Source: Xylona heveae TC161 (lineage: Eukaryota > Ascomycota > Xylonomycetes > Xylonales > Xylonaceae). Taken from it: 64,000 bases of DNA. The notes under the pieces are model-generated. The model did no database searches, was not told the DNA's origin, and saw nothing but the letters and a program-made list of their open reading frames with translations. This document shows positions 1 to 12,490 of this stretch, piece by piece. The position numbers and the translations under genes are program-made. The DNA lies in NCBI RefSeq assembly GCF_001619985.1, contig NW_017264193.1, positions 1,803,726 to 1,867,725 of the forward strand. Direction: 5' to 3'. Every line of letters begins with the position of its first letter. Within the stretch, counting starts at the first letter, position 1.

Positions 1-2413
1 CAGCAGTACCACGGCCGCCGGGACGACCTCCACGAGCAGGACTCCTCGACGGGACATCCTCTGAATCACCAACATCTCCAGAGTCCTTCTTAGACTTGAT
101 ATCATGAGCGCGCTCACGGGCCTTGAACTCTTTATCCTTTCGTCTCTTCACGACTTGTGCATTTTCAATTGCAAACTCGACAATCAAGCGCTTCTTCTTA
201 TCGAAGAGTTCGTCCTTTGTCATCTTCTTCTTGCTCTTTGCGGACGTGTCCTTGGTCTGGTAATCGATAGCGTGGCAATTAAGCCAGCGCAGACCCATGA
301 GGGCGTGGCGGTGGGAGTAATACTCTATGAAGCCGTAACCGCGGCTGCGTCCCGCGCCACTCTCTTCCGAGACCTTGCCGCCTTCTGCGCCTTCGAATAC
401 AATCTTGGCTTGCTTGACGACACCTTTGCCCTTGGCCTTGCGGTCTTTTTCGGCTTGTGCCATCTCTTCGCCGCCGCGCTCGAGCTCTTCTCTGCTCAAG
501 GGGGCGCGGAGTCCGGACTTGACGTCAGTGGCGAAGCCGACAATGGCCTCGCGCGCAAGCTGCTTGAGATCTTTGGATGTGACGCTGCGGGGGACGTTAC
601 GAACGGCCAATCGGGTCAAGCTCATGTGCAGAGTAGGATTCTTTTCGATGAGTGTCTTGCGCTGCTTAGCGCTGGCCTCGCGCAGCTTGACTTCGTTTTG
701 AGATAGCTGTTGATAGAGCGGTGACTCGCGCGGGATGGTTCCTTCAGAAAGGAGATAGAGGCAGCGCTTGTCGCGCCTGTCGCGCTCGAGACGCTGCGCT
801 TTGCCCTCGTCCGCAAGACGAGTCGCTTCGTTCCGGTTCACGGCGCGGGAGAGTTGAAGCACGCGTCCCTCGAGCGTGTACTGGCCCGTGGAATCGACGG
901 TTTCGTCTTGGAGAACAGAGGGTTTGGTGAGATGGAGCTCCTTTTCGTTCTTGCCACCAGACTTCTTGTCGCCGGCGCCGCTGCCATAGGTAGATGTAGG
1001 AGAAACATGCGCAGGCGCTTGTCGGAGACAAGTGTCCCCGTCTTCTTTGCGATAGAAACACACGAATCCTGTTCCCTTAGGCCGCTCCATGACATGATCC
1101 ATGACGATGCGGGCGTACCGAACAGGGCCGAATTGGCGGAAATGCTCGTAGAGATCTTCGTCGGTAATTGTGTAGGGTACATTGCGGACGAATAAGGTGC
1201 ACGAATGGTCCTCTTCCTTTTCGGGCTGCTGGGGTTCCTTGGACATCTCGGTCTCCTCGTCTTCACTTCCCTCGGCCTCTGAAGAGAGGACATCCTCGTC
1301 AGAGTCTGAATCAGCTTCTTCGCTAGCCATGGAAGAGACTTCTCCATGTTCCTCTTCTTCGCCTTCCGCCTCGTCCTCGCTGCCGCTGACTCCGGTAGCA
1401 TCTGATTCATTTCCATCCTCTTCATCCGCCTTTTCTTCGGTCTGCTCTTCCTGCTGCTGCTGTTTCTCCCATGAGTCTCTATCGACTGCCCAGTCAACGG
1501 CAAGTGTTCGCCCGTCGACTTCCTTTCCATTCACGCCCTGGAGTGCCTTTTCGGCATTTTTCCGGCCGCGTAGCATAACGAATCCGAATCCGGCAAGAAG
1601 ACCCGGACCCTTCTTCGGAACTGTAGCAGAATTGACTTTTCCGTAACTCCGGAACAACATGGCCAGCTGCTCAGGCTCTTTGATGCTCCAGGGTAGGTTT
1701 CGCACAATGAGCTTAGGGGGAGGTTGGTGTTGTTGGGAAGCCTTTTGCTTCTCACGTTCCTCTTTGGCTTTGAGCAACGCAGCCATAGCGGGGTCCTGCC
1801 GAATCAATTCTCAATTAGCATACTGTCAATTCTCTGAATTCGCAATTTTCCATTATATCCTGCGTTTCTTCTCTTTGCATGGATAACCTGGGATAATGCA
1901 ATAATCTCCCGAAACAATGGCCATGAACCAAATGGTAAACCATACCTTTGCAGAGTGTCCCTCGTCACGGTGTCTTGGCAATGCAATCTCCACCCGTATC
2001 TTCTTCTTGTCTGCCTTTTCTCCAAATTCTTGGCCGTCGAACTCTTCTATAGCCCGCTGCGCATCCTCGCCGTCCGCAAACGTCACGAATCCGTATCCCT
2101 TGCATTTTTTCGTCTGCTGATCCGCCACAACAGTCGCATGCTTTAGCGGAAACGATTGTGAGAAAAATTCCATGAGGCTTTCGTTGGTTGTGCTGGGAGG
2201 GAGCGACCGAACGAAGAGCGTTCGCCGTGCCGGAATGTTGTTGTGTGTGTCATCGTGCTGCTTCTCTGCCTCATGCTTCTGCACCGAGGACGCTTTATCC
2301 GCTTGATTCTGGACCTTTTCCTGTGAGGCTTTATTCTCTTGGTCCTGAACAGCAGCAGTGACCACGGCATCGCCGTCAGTCGAGAGCCGCTGACGCTTGC
2401 GTCCCGGAGCCAT
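1..2413 (-). CDS. NOP4: Nucleolar RNA-binding protein Nop4 (RBM28-like), C-terminus outside the window
   Basis: This is a multi-RRM nucleolar protein of the Nop4/RBM28 family, which acts in pre-rRNA processing and 60S subunit assembly. Exon 1 runs 2413-1946 and exon 2 from 1795 past the window edge. The 150-nt intron has donor GTATGG and a CAG acceptor and keeps the frame (GHSAK then DPAMAALLKAKEE). RNP2/RNP1 pairs are visible: TLFVRSLP with KGYGFVTF near residues 65-115, KLIVRNLPWS with AGFGFVML near 185-230, TLFVRNVPYT with KGTGFVCF near 350-400, and a weaker LAVRNVPRSV with GYGFIEY. Long acidic Ser/Glu runs separate RRM2 and RRM3, as is usual in this family. The start ATG lies just before a basic nuclear-signal-like stretch (GRKRQR). 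The stop codon is not in the window. Family assignment is confident. Confidence 0.9.
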
Positions 2414-3016
2414 AGTCCCTTTTTTTCCCGATCCGTATAAACTCCCTAGAAGATAGGAAGGGAATAAACCTGCCTCAGATAGGCAAAAGGAAATTTGTGT
2501 AGAGCACGATGGTGCGAAGTTCAATGGTGCTGTAAATGTTAAAGTTTACAGCGTCCAAGACTTGGCTCCGACGGCTTGAAACAAAAAAGTTCAAAGTTCG
2601 GAAGTCGGGGTCTGACCGCCGACCAATAGTGAGCCCAGCCTTTTGTTGTGGGGTGAACCACAGACGCCGCTCGCGCTTGATACTAATGTTAGATTAGATT
2701 AGGTGCATCTGGATCTTATCAGATGAACCGCGACTGTAAACACTCAACTGTTACCGGAGTAGATCTTGTAGCAAGTGGGAAAAGTTTCCCATGATTCTGT
2801 TTAAAAGGCAGTAGATATCAACCGTTGAAAATCACTGAATGTTGAACATATTTACTACTTTGTCAATAGTTGACTAGGAAAAACAAATATGGTCGCTCCT
2901 CTAGCATATTGATGCCAACCAATGCCTCCTGCTTTGCTTGTTCATGCTGAAACTACAATGAATATGCTTCCGCTCAACGGCCGAGGTCTACCTCGGCCGA
3001 ATGTATGCCATTATGC
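2414..3016. other. Intergenic region, NOP4 promoter and 3' flank of the FAD oxidoreductase
   Basis: No supported coding sequence. Both neighbouring genes are on the minus strand, so this should hold the NOP4 promoter and the oxidoreductase terminator. Short open frames here lack splice-consistent partners or recognisable motifs. Confidence 0.5.
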
Positions 3017-4774
3017 TCAAACAAATCCTTCAAATTCCTTCTCCAGTCGGTCTTTCGTTATGCGGAAAGCTTCGGGGAACCAAGAGTCGAGAATCTCTCG
3101 CTCTCCATCATTATTGAGGATCATTTCGGTCAGTGCTCTGGCACACATGAAACACAACACCATACCTAGAAAATTGTTAGCTGTACTCAGGAATATAATA
3201 TCTTAGAGCGTTTCTCAATCTGCTTGAGTCTTACAGAGGAAGTGCACGGTAGGCGAATATTCAACAGAAGACGGGGCGAAAAAGGAAGGGACCAAAATTG
3301 AAAAGAAAATCAAAACTTACCATGCCCTTGAAAGCTCGCCGACAAATACAATCCTTCTTCGCCAGGAACTTTCCCTACCAGCGGATGTCCATCTGCACTA
3401 TATCCCATAATGCCCGTCCACTCCTTACGAACACGTCCTTCTGGATTATCTTCGCCCCAATTGTTCCTGCCGAAGAAATTGACCAGGCAATCTTGCAAGT
3501 ACTCTGAAATATCTGGGTCAAGAGTTGTATCATCTGCATTGCCCCATTGATACAATCCCTGTTCTGGGGCTTTGGTCAGACCGCCGCCGATCACTGTATC
3601 CCCAGCAAACTTGGATCCAAGAGGGCGCGGAATCATGTATTCGAATCCGTCTTGGTAGATGAATGAATAAGTGGTTGGGAGAGCCCCGGGAGGGAGTTTG
3701 CTCCCTGGCCGCTGTGCAGTCACTTGGCCTTTGAGTGGTACAATGATTCCCTGTAGAGCCGGATATAAGTGTGCGGAATAACCGTTGGTAGCTAAGACGA
3801 GCTTGGGTGCGGATATCTTGCCACGAGCAGTTGTAGCTGTCCATTTCTTTGTATTATAATCGTGTTTGGCACCGTCAATCCCATTCGACCTTGCTGTGTT
3901 GCCATTTAGCATACCACTGAAAGGTTCAATCGCAGTTACAGGAGTGTTTGTCTGCAAGTTGAGACCTTTCTGCAGACAGAGCTTCAATATCCCTGCCACG
4001 AGTTTGTAGGCGCTCAGACTTCCAGCTTCGTAGGTAATTGCGCCTACTGCATCGGGTATAAGGAATTGTTTCTGAGCCGCCTCTGCGTCGTGCAGTCTAT
4101 AGTTTGCGGCTCCTTCGCCAGGGTTCATAACCTTGCGCATGGCTTCAACTGCGGCAATGCCATTTTGCCATTCCTGCTCATTTAGGATGACGTCTACTGT
4201 GTCCACGGATTGCAGGTCACAGTTAATGTTGTTTTGTCGAGCAAATGCATGGACTGCTTTCATATTATTATACTCGAGACGTGCAATCTTGATGGCTTCT
4301 TGGACACCGAGAGCATGGCAATTTCCTAGAAAGCTGCGATAGCTTGCGGTCTTGGTATGTCCTCCTACTCATGGTCATTACTCACAGTCATCAAGGCTAT
4401 GCTTGGGATAATGGCAAACTCGGTTCAAAAAAAAAAAAGAAATGAATATCCGGAAATGGTAAAGAGGAAATTTATGTAATATTCCAACCAAAAGTAAAAG
4501 GTCGATATAAAAACATACCATTTCGCCCTGTTGCACCGCTAACTGCTTCCCTCGCTTCAAGCATGACGACCCTCATATTTGGGCTTTTCTGGAGAATGTT
4601 GTATGCCACGCATGCGCCAGTAATTCCTGAGCCGATAATTATTACATCCGCAGTCTGCGGAATTTCTGGTGTAGAGCGTACGTTAGAGATATGCTCATCT
4701 GGTGGGTCTTGCCAGTATGCCGTGGTAGGGTTTGAGCGTGGAAGACCCGGGGGAATCGAGGCGCGCCTGTCCAT
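3017..4774 (-). CDS. FAD-dependent oxidoreductase, DAO (D-amino-acid oxidase/glycine oxidase) family
   Basis: A flavoprotein of the DAO fold that oxidises an amine or amino-acid-like substrate; the substrate cannot be read from sequence. Three exons (4774-4519, 4364-3321, 3165-3017) give 482 residues. The donors are GTATGT and GTAAGT, and both junctions restore canonical motifs: SGATGRNGGHT at the first and GHGMVLCF at the second. The Rossmann FAD-binding motif VIIIGSGITGACVAYNIL lies at about residues 46-63, and the GRNGG segment is typical of DAO proteins. The C-terminal part carries GIMGYSADGHPLVGKVPG and SFQGHGM, which normally contact the flavin. There is no signal peptide, so it is probably cytosolic. 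It looks intact. Confidence 0.88.
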
Positions 4775-5820
4775 TTCCGTCCTGGTTTTAAGTTTTCAAT
4801 TCTTCTTTGCTTTTTGGAATTAATTGTTAGATAATGACAGTGGGGCGAACTATTTCCTCGAATTTGTCAAATCAGATCGCATATTATAAACAAAGAGGAA
4901 TAAAGAGAATATCAGATGTACAAGAAAATAAGAATGACAGGAGCATCTAAAAAAAAAAAAAAAATCCAAAGACTCAAATTTAGAGAAATAATCAGTACTG
5001 AGTTGTTGAGAAAATTTGAAAGAGAATAAGGTTGAAATGGATAGAAATTCGGAGCTATGTCTTGGCACTCCCCCACTTCGTAACGACAGTAGCTGGACGT
5101 GGGACCTAGTGCAATTGTAGGTGTCGAGAAAGAGCGTGGTAGTCGGTTTCGCCCAGTATTACTGCAGTTTCATATATAAGAGTCTTCTTTCAAATCCGTT
5201 AGTTATATGGTGTTTAGGAAGCAGACAGCTGGATTTATGTTGTTGTTCTGTTTCCCTTTTACCATAAGCAGGGCTATATAGAAGCCCCACTACCGTCCCG
5301 CATGGCGATAAGGTGCCGCGCGATAGCATTGACTCGCGTCGACTTACCCGAAATGGAAAGGGTGTCTCAGCGAGGGGAGCTACCTGATGCTCTTGCCCAC
5401 TGAGATGGGTAATTGGCTTGTTCGACTGCAATCACGGCGATCCTTTACGAGAATATTTTGCAAATCATCATATATGTTCACGAGCAAAAATTCCTCTCAG
5501 AATGTGGCAAACATGGAAGTTCTCAAACGCTTGCCGCCCGAGTTGCGCAATCTCGATAGTATCTTGAATTGGAGGAAAAAGAGCGTACTTATGCTAAATA
5601 GCAGTCATGTCTGCGAGAGAAGATAATAGGTAGGAAACGGTAAACAAGCAAAACATAGCTTCCCTTGAATAAACACTAAAGAAGACAAAAAGGTTCGGCA
5701 ACGTCGGTCACTCCGCTAGACGCCGTAATCTGAGGAGTCGTAAAAGACCCCAAAGCAACGAATCGGCCATATCAAGGTCTCTCAAGTCATTACTTCGGGT
5801 GGCCAACCAGTCCGAGGAGA
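4775..5820. other. Intergenic region without a supported gene
   Basis: About 1 kb between two minus-strand genes. Short open frames around 5160-5630 on both strands show no motif, no convincing splice sites and no family resemblance. An A-run lies at about 4949-4964. It probably serves as the promoter of the FAD oxidoreductase and the 3' flank of the next gene. Confidence 0.5.
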
Positions 5821-6685
5821 CTACTCATCGGCAAGTTTCTTCTCCTTCTTTGACTTCTTCGTGCTAACTGGCGCACCTTCTTTCTTCTGATGTACGATCA
5901 AACTTGTCCACGATTCTTCCGGATCCCACTCGAATCCTGCCAGGATAGGGTTGTCGAACTCGTCGTCAGCCTGAATGGACGAGACTGCATTAGCATATAG
6001 AGATCTTATTAAATTACAATTTGGGCCAGAACAGGATTCCATTCTCAAGCGGGGTGATAGGATGGAGAAAAAAGGGATGCTGGCCAATGCTTACCCGCTT
6101 CTTAAAATGCTTGTAGATGACATGTAATGCGTCATCGATTGTGACTCCTTTCATATTCCGAGCCGTTACATGCAGGCCGAGAGGGAAGTGGAGGTCAATT
6201 CGCTTGACAGGCGGCGTAACAAGGAACTTCTTTAGGGTGTCCTTGTCATCGAGGAGTGCCGGTGACGTGTTGAGCTTCCTGCACATAGAACAAGAGCAGT
6301 CAGCCCAACGATTCGTCTTGTCTTGTGGAAGAAATCATCCCAAAGGGTAGACAATCAATTGAAAGGCTGGGAAGTAGGCACTATTACTTACCAATTCAGC
6401 TTTTGCGTCTCGATGGCAATTTCTATTGGCGTCTTCTCCTTTTCTGGTTTGATGTCAGCTGTTGGATTCCGATTAAACTGATCCAGGAAGGGCTGGGATG
6501 TATTGAGCCATTTCAGCATCAATTTAGAGGAAACGATGCTTACCAAGATCGTTGATGTTGTGAATTCCTGTCGTACTGCTAGATGTCCGACGATGAGTCT
6601 TCTTGCCCTCCTTGGGTGGGGAAGTAGACAAGCCAGCAACGGCCGAGTCGACCTTACTAAGAGGTGCTGTTGTATCTGCAGACAT
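5821..6685 (-). CDS. Small conserved fungal protein, DUF6699-like
   Basis: Four exons (6685-6544, 6443-6392, 6278-6095, 5970-5821) encode 175 residues. All three introns have GTAAG donors and AG acceptors, and the frame is kept throughout. The conserved core, about residues 75-140, runs from IDLHFPLGLHVTAR through VTIDDALHVIYKHFKKR to the acidic ILAGFEWDPEESW. It resembles the DUF6699-type domain of fungi, with a P-L-G strand followed by 'vtv.D.L..iy..l'. A disordered Ser/Thr-rich head (HRRTSSSTTG) and a Lys-rich tail flank it. No enzymatic motif, signal peptide or membrane segment is visible. Function unknown; the domain name is given with moderate confidence. Confidence 0.75.
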
Positions 6686-8438
6686 GGTGATTGTATATGG
6701 ATTGATAGATAATGGAAGCCTTTACAAGAGGAGAGATGTTTGTGAGCTTTTGTATCAAGATCAATGACACGAATAGTAGAAGCAAGCTTGGATAGCGTAG
6801 ATGAACTGATGGATGGAAGATCTAGACTGGGAGAAGCTGGAATGAGGTGATGTGGGGAGAGCCACGCAGACCGACACGAGGGTTAGGTAGGACGTAAGTA
6901 GATAGTCATGTACTGACTGGCGAACAAGAAGAGGGGCAGCACATACGGGAAGGGGGGAAGCAACGGGGATTTTGCTTGCTGATCCGACCAGGCGGGGGAA
7001 GAAAGGCAAAGCAGGGTCAAGCGCACATTGAATTGATAGGATGATGAATGGACGGATTGGACTGGCTCCTTTGACTACTACTGGCTGCTCATCACGCTCG
7101 CCCGCTCATTTTGCCTTTTTCCTTTTTCCTCTCACGTTGCATTTCTCCTACGGTTTCCGGGAGCCCCGACACAGGACTGGCGCGAAAATAGTGGTCAGAA
7201 GGTCCAGTGACCATATCCTCAATGAGGCAATTGGCGTGCGAAGCCGTTCCAAGTACGAAAGGTAGCGAGACCACCCAAGGGATACTGCTGGTGTTGCGCG
7301 CCCAAACAAAGCTGGGCTAGGTAGATAAGTACTCATACTCAAGAGCGAAGTAAAGGATCGCTTGAACAGTGTCGCACCTATACCTCTCAAAAGGTCCAAG
7401 AGATTCGTCTGCTGCGTTTCCTGGACATGTTTGGCTACGAGTCCTTAACATAACAATGGCTTGATACTGAAATGGAGCTGTACCTGAATGCGATAAACAG
7501 TTTAGCCGGCATCCGAAGTATCTCACCACTTGCTAACACCATCATCATCTGCCCTCATAAACTATGCGCTAATGTACCCCGCCCCCCCTGCTAATCCGGG
7601 GTATTTGGGCTTCTCCCACACGTAAGCATGGGGGTCACGAGACGGCAACCCACTTAATTGAGTTTAGCGAACAACTCCTGCCAACTCGCACCAAGCCCCC
7701 TCCTCACTTTCCCCTTCCCAAAGCTCCTGTGCTCTTAGCCCCTGGTTCATACCTTTCCGAAGACCCTGGTCTGCTTCAACGTCTTGTTCACTGAATGAGG
7801 AAATATGATAACAAGCTTCAACTCCGACGATGTGAAGCCTTCGTTCCTCGTTGTCGGCTAAAGTTGGCTGGACCCAAATCTTGCCGTGGCTGTTAGGTTG
7901 TCACGACAACTTACCGTCAGTCTGGTCTTTGCCCGAGGGGTTTCATTTAGAATGTGGACACTTTGGGTGCGGGTGTAATTCCTTGATTAGAATTGATTGA
8001 GTCTGACTCTCGAAGGGACGCTCAAATTGGTAATTGAGTCCTCATGCCATGATTTAGTACCGTCCACAGCGCATTGTCACATCACCAGCCCCTAATTGTT
8101 TGTACCACTCGCATGCACCCCGTGACTGTCACAATCACTCTTCTCAACGTTCTTCTCGACGCTGTGGTTTCGCCCATGTGTCAGACATAGTCTTTGAGAC
8201 CGAATCTCCAAATCAATTGAATATTGCACTTCGCTAGCGAGTCCACAATATATGATGCTACTTGTCAAGCTAAATCCGAACGACATTGCAATGCCTTCAC
8301 CCCGTAAGAGAAACGCAAAGATCTTTGAGACAAACCGTGAAGCCGCCCTGCCAGTCATCCATGCTAAACAAAAAAAAGTTAAAAATATGCGCCCTGACCA
8401 ACGCCAGATTTTCTTTCACCATATCAGTTTCGATGCGC
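6686..8438. other. Long intergenic region between two minus-strand genes
   Basis: About 1.75 kb containing the promoter and leader of the DUF6699-like gene on its left side. No coding region could be supported: the open frames are short, lie on both strands and lack plausible splice partners. C-rich blocks near 7575-7590 and 7690-7740 are unremarkable. Confidence 0.5.
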
Positions 8439-10156
8439 CTAAGATCCATTCGCAGAAGGCGAGGGCGTGGCCTGCCGTTGCTGAAAGTTTGTAAGATTCT
8501 CGGTCGAGATGCTCTTGTTTGCAATCCAGATATCAATCAGAGGTTGCATGGGCTCGGTATCTTTTTCTGTCAAGAGACCAAACAGCTAAAAGTCCATTAG
8601 TTGCTAGTGTTCGTTGTACTAAGGCGTGAAAAGCGCGTAACAATGGGTGAACGTACCAAGGAAACATTAAGGAAATGGACAAAGCAAGAGTTCAAATCCT
8701 TGGTCCGGCCAATGTGATAGAAAGGGTCAAGCCAGTGACCCCAATAGAGATGCGCGTAGCAGCGGAACATTTGTCTCGCAATGTTCTTGCAATCCGTGTA
8801 AAAGTGTTCTGGAAAATTGCTGGCCTTCCCGATCCAGTCGTGTCCAGCAAGCGCCGAAAGGGGAAGGTTTAGAGAAGTCGGTCCTGCTGGTATAGGCGTA
8901 TTCGAGCCAGGGGTGTTGAGCCCACCAGAGGCATAAGTTGCTGCAGAGGGAGTCGCAGACGAGACGGTATTTGGGTCCGTAGGGAGTGTGTTCGGGTCAA
9001 GCAGCTTCCCGGAGATCCACTTTTGCACGAGGCTAATGTACTGGTAGGCAGGGATCTTAACGGGAGCTTTATTCTGGTCCAGCCAGGTATAAGTGTGGCT
9101 AAAGACAAAGTTAAAACTCCTGATAGTCTACAGGGCGTTGGGAGCGACATACGTTGCTGCGGACATTGTAGGGCAAGTGCGAGGGTTGCAGATAGGGTTT
9201 CCAGTGTTACCATCTAATTCTTGGATACACTGGAGTTGGCACACCAGGATGCGGTAAAGTTCAACCACTGCAAAGATTTAGCATCCACAGAGTTCGAAAG
9301 ATATGCTTTCTCAAGTAGGCAAAAGACTTCCTTGAGAAAATGTAAAACGTACTGTGGTGAGCGAGCCATTCACCAAGCTCAACATGTTGCGGTTTTGCGG
9401 CCAGAGTCATGAAGTTCCCCTTGACTACAAAGCCGGCATGTTCTTCTCGAAAGAAAAATGGCGGCTTGGTGTTCACGGCTACCTGGCCGTCATGGGCATT
9501 GGCGTTCGGGCTGTCAACAGAAACATTTGAACTGAGCGAGGGAGAATGAGGCAGCGATTGGGCGGAAGCACTGTTTGCAGAAATCGGGCTAGCGGAAGGT
9601 GTCTGAGCACCATTGCCTCTCTGGTTGCCGTTCCTATTTGAAGGGCGACTGAAGCCCTGACGACTAAAACTCGTATCCGTGTCAGCAGTGAGGCTCCCAT
9701 ACGCAATGGTGATATTGATTTCAGAGACGGAGGGAACATCGGAGGGAGGACGATAAGGAGTTCCTGTTGTGGTTGATAGAGATCCCGGTGTGCCCATATC
9801 CGCTGACTGCAATGGCGGTTCTTGCAGCTGCCCCCTCTCAGTGGCCCTCTGTTGCTCTTCGTCTAGCATGTTGTCACAGAGTTTATGGTTGACTCTAGGT
9901 CCTTGTCCGGAGTCCTCTTGACAATATGCCGTTATTCCAGGAAGGGCAAGCCAGGTGGGGAGCGAGAGACGAGAAATAAGGGAGAGTGAGAAGGGAAAAC
10001 AAATGATAAACAGACTAAGCAGGATGACAGGCACGCAGATGTGTAGTCTCCTACGTCGACTCATGAACAAGGAGCGTTCCAGATGATTGCCAAAGTCTCC
10101 CAACGTGTCAAAAAAACAAATCGGAATACTCACACACTGGAAAAGAAGGAAGCCAT
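8439..10156 (-). CDS. Mob1/phocein family protein (kinase/STRIPAK adaptor)
   Basis: A MOB-domain protein; MOB proteins are adaptors of NDR/LATS kinases or, in the phocein branch, of the STRIPAK complex. The model has five exons (10156-10134, 9894-9353, 9267-9153, 9098-8657, 8585-8439) and 422 residues. The MOB domain starts near NFMTLAAKPQHVELGEWLAHH and includes the zinc-site cysteine segment NPRTCPTMSAATHTYTWLD. It ends with the conserved FPEHFYTDC..IARQMFRCYAHLYWGHW and DLNSCFVHFLN blocks. Two Pro/Ser/Thr-rich insertions interrupt it, one before the domain and one at LPTDPNTVSSATPSAA. The first exon (MASFFSSV, donor GTGAGT) is inferred from frame; an alternative start would be a Met inside exon 2. 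I lean to the fungal MOB3/phocein-like group but cannot separate it firmly from MOB2. Confidence 0.82.
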
Positions 10157-10902
10157 CTTGATGAGTTCTCGTCGGACACACGAGCACCTCGACCGCGGGA
10201 GAAGAAGACAGTGGAAATAGGATATCCTATTCTGGTCGAAGTGAAAGGATCCTCACGTCCGTACCCGCGGGCGAAGTGCAGCAATTGTGGTATGTGAAAC
10301 GTCGACTGTGAAACGCAGAGTGTGACAAAAGGAATTCAAGGGCTCTGGATGAAGATGATCAGGATATTCGCGTTCAGGGTTGAGCTGACTGTCGACAAGG
10401 TGAATTCCCCCCCGTCCCCGAGACTCTTGAACGTCGTCCATCCGCCACCTGTGATTGGCGAAACACGTGCACAGACCATTTCTCAGGGACTCCTGAGTCT
10501 CAGGAACGAACTAAAGTATCACTACTTTGACATCTCGCTTGGTTATGAGTATAATGGGGTACCATTACCTCTGGCAGTCCATTGCCAATGGTTGGGCCTG
10601 GTGAAGAGCGACGGAAATTGCCGCTCATTGGCCCGAGAGAGAGAGAGACGCGACAATAATCACCAGCATCATCATCATCGCCATCTTCTCGAGCAGCAAG
10701 AGAGAGCTACCATAGCGCATCGGATTTGGATATCTCTCCTCCGCGCCTCATAGATTGTTGCTTATCAAACATTTGTCAAAAATCTGTTAAAAATTTGTCA
10801 AAAACGATTGAAAACTCGAAGCTCTCTTCCTCAATTACAACGGTCAATCTTCTGCATACAGATTAATTTCGTGCTTCACTTTGAGCTCGATTGACACTAC
10901 AA
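10157..10902. promoter_or_regulatory. Shared divergent promoter region (MOB gene / LEO1)
   Basis: A 746-bp head-to-head interval between two divergently transcribed genes, so it must hold both promoters. A plus-strand open frame at 10322-10753 is compositionally simple (His run, Arg/Glu run) and is not taken as a gene. A GA-rich stretch occurs at about 10635-10650. Confidence 0.5.
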
Positions 10903-12490
10903 ATGGAATCAGACGAAGATGTTGTGAACCGAGGAACCTCCTCGGAGCATGATGTTGCTCCTTCTCCAGGTCTCCGCGATGGGGAGGCCGAATTCAAGGA
11001 CAGTCCCAATGGTGTTGTTGAGAGACAGGATGAGACCGATAAAGCAAGCCGGAATGGCGACGATTTTCTTGACGATGAGGACGATGATGCGGGTCTTTTT
11101 GGGTCTGGTGATGAAGACGAGGAAGCAGAGTAATTGATATAGTTCCCTGTCGATATAGTTGATATTTGCTGACGAGCATGTAGGACGAAACCTCGACAAC
11201 TCGACGATGAGGAACTAGATTCAGGTGATGATGAAGGAAGATATGATCGATTTCGAGAAGGTGATGAGGGAGGTCTTCCGCAGGAGCAAGAACAAAACGT
11301 CATGGATGTCCAGCTGGGTCGCCATGCTGAACCACAGCCGAGCGATAACGAGGTCAGAATTCTTACCCTCGGCATTGATTCTGCATTTTCTAACAGTAAT
11401 ACAGTTATATCTTCTTAAGATGCCATCATTTCTGGCGGTTGAGCCTCGAGCATTTCACCATAAGACTTTCCAACCTCCTGCGACGAACCATCACTCAACT
11501 GGACCGCCGTCCTCGTCATTCTCTCCTTTTGGTACTGCTCTGAGTACTTTGCGCTGGCGCCAATCTCCCAAGGACCCGTCGCAACTGCAATCCAACGCCC
11601 GAATCCTCCGCTGGTCGGATGGATCTTTGACCCTTCAACTTGCGTCTAATCCGCTGGAACAATATGAACTTCCGGCTAAAGGCCTTGCTCCGCCCCAACA
11701 CAATCCAATCAAACCAACGCCTACTAGCATCGGGAATAACCGGACATCCAAAGATGCGGAGCGATACAATCCTCAGCAGGACTCGTATACATATCTCGTC
11801 TCTCCTCACGAATTTTCCGCCGTTCTCCGCGCGACGCACCATATTACGACATCTCTTACCATTCTCCCGTCATCTACTGTAAATGACGAAGCTCTGGAAC
11901 GTCTACAAGAATCCCTTTCGAAAGCAGTTCGCGGGAATAAGCCGGGAGCTGAAGGCGGTATCAATGTGATTGAGATCACGGAAGATCCTGAGCTCGCCAA
12001 GAAGAAGGCCGAGGTCGCCGAAAGAGAAAAGATTCGTGCACAGCGCCGGCGCGACCAGCAAGAAGCGCGTGAAAGAGACCGCGTTAATCGTACACTGGGT
12101 CGGAGTGGGCTCAGGACGGGCGGCATGGGTGGCCTTACAGTTGGAGGACTCGAGGACGATGAGGGCTTCACGACAACCAAAGGTGCCAGAGCGCGGCCTC
12201 GGCCCTCAAGAGCTGGCCATAGCGATGAGGAAGACGGTGGGTATCTCCGAGGCAGAACTAGAGAGGATGAATACGACGAAGATGATGGCTTCTTGGTCGG
12301 TAGCGACGAAGAGGAAGAGGTACCAGAAGAGAGTGAAGAAGACATTGACGACGGCATTGTTGAGCGACGAGAGAGCCCAAAGCGGGGAAGAGAGCCCGAA
12401 CCGGAAGACGAGGATGAGGGAGGTGAGGAGGGCGGAGTTGTGTCCAGAGGCAAAAGAAGACGTGTCATTGAAGATGATGAGGAAGAGTGA
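10903..12490 (+). CDS. LEO1: Paf1 complex subunit Leo1
   Basis: Leo1 is a subunit of the Paf1 transcription-elongation complex, which travels with RNA polymerase II and promotes histone marks. Three exons (10903-11129, 11184-11352, 11420-12490) give 488 residues. The N-terminal third is very acidic (DDEDDDAGLFGSGDEDEE), as in all Leo1 proteins. The core from about residue 133 (MPSFLAVEPRAFHHKTF) through ILRWSDGSLTLQLASNP is the Leo1 domain that binds Paf1. The C-terminal region is a charged tail with acidic blocks and KRRR. The second intron uses a GTCAGA donor and an AAG acceptor, chosen because they join DNE to MPSFLAVEP in frame. Confidence 0.92.

Noticed and set aside
5159-5626. Short open frames on both strands between the FAD oxidoreductase and the DUF6699-like gene
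   Set aside because: No splice sites, motifs or conserved-looking blocks.
10322-10753. Plus-strand open frame of 143 codons in the MOB/LEO1 divergent promoter
   Set aside because: Low-complexity content (His and Arg/Glu runs), no motif, and position inside a promoter interval; not supported as a gene.
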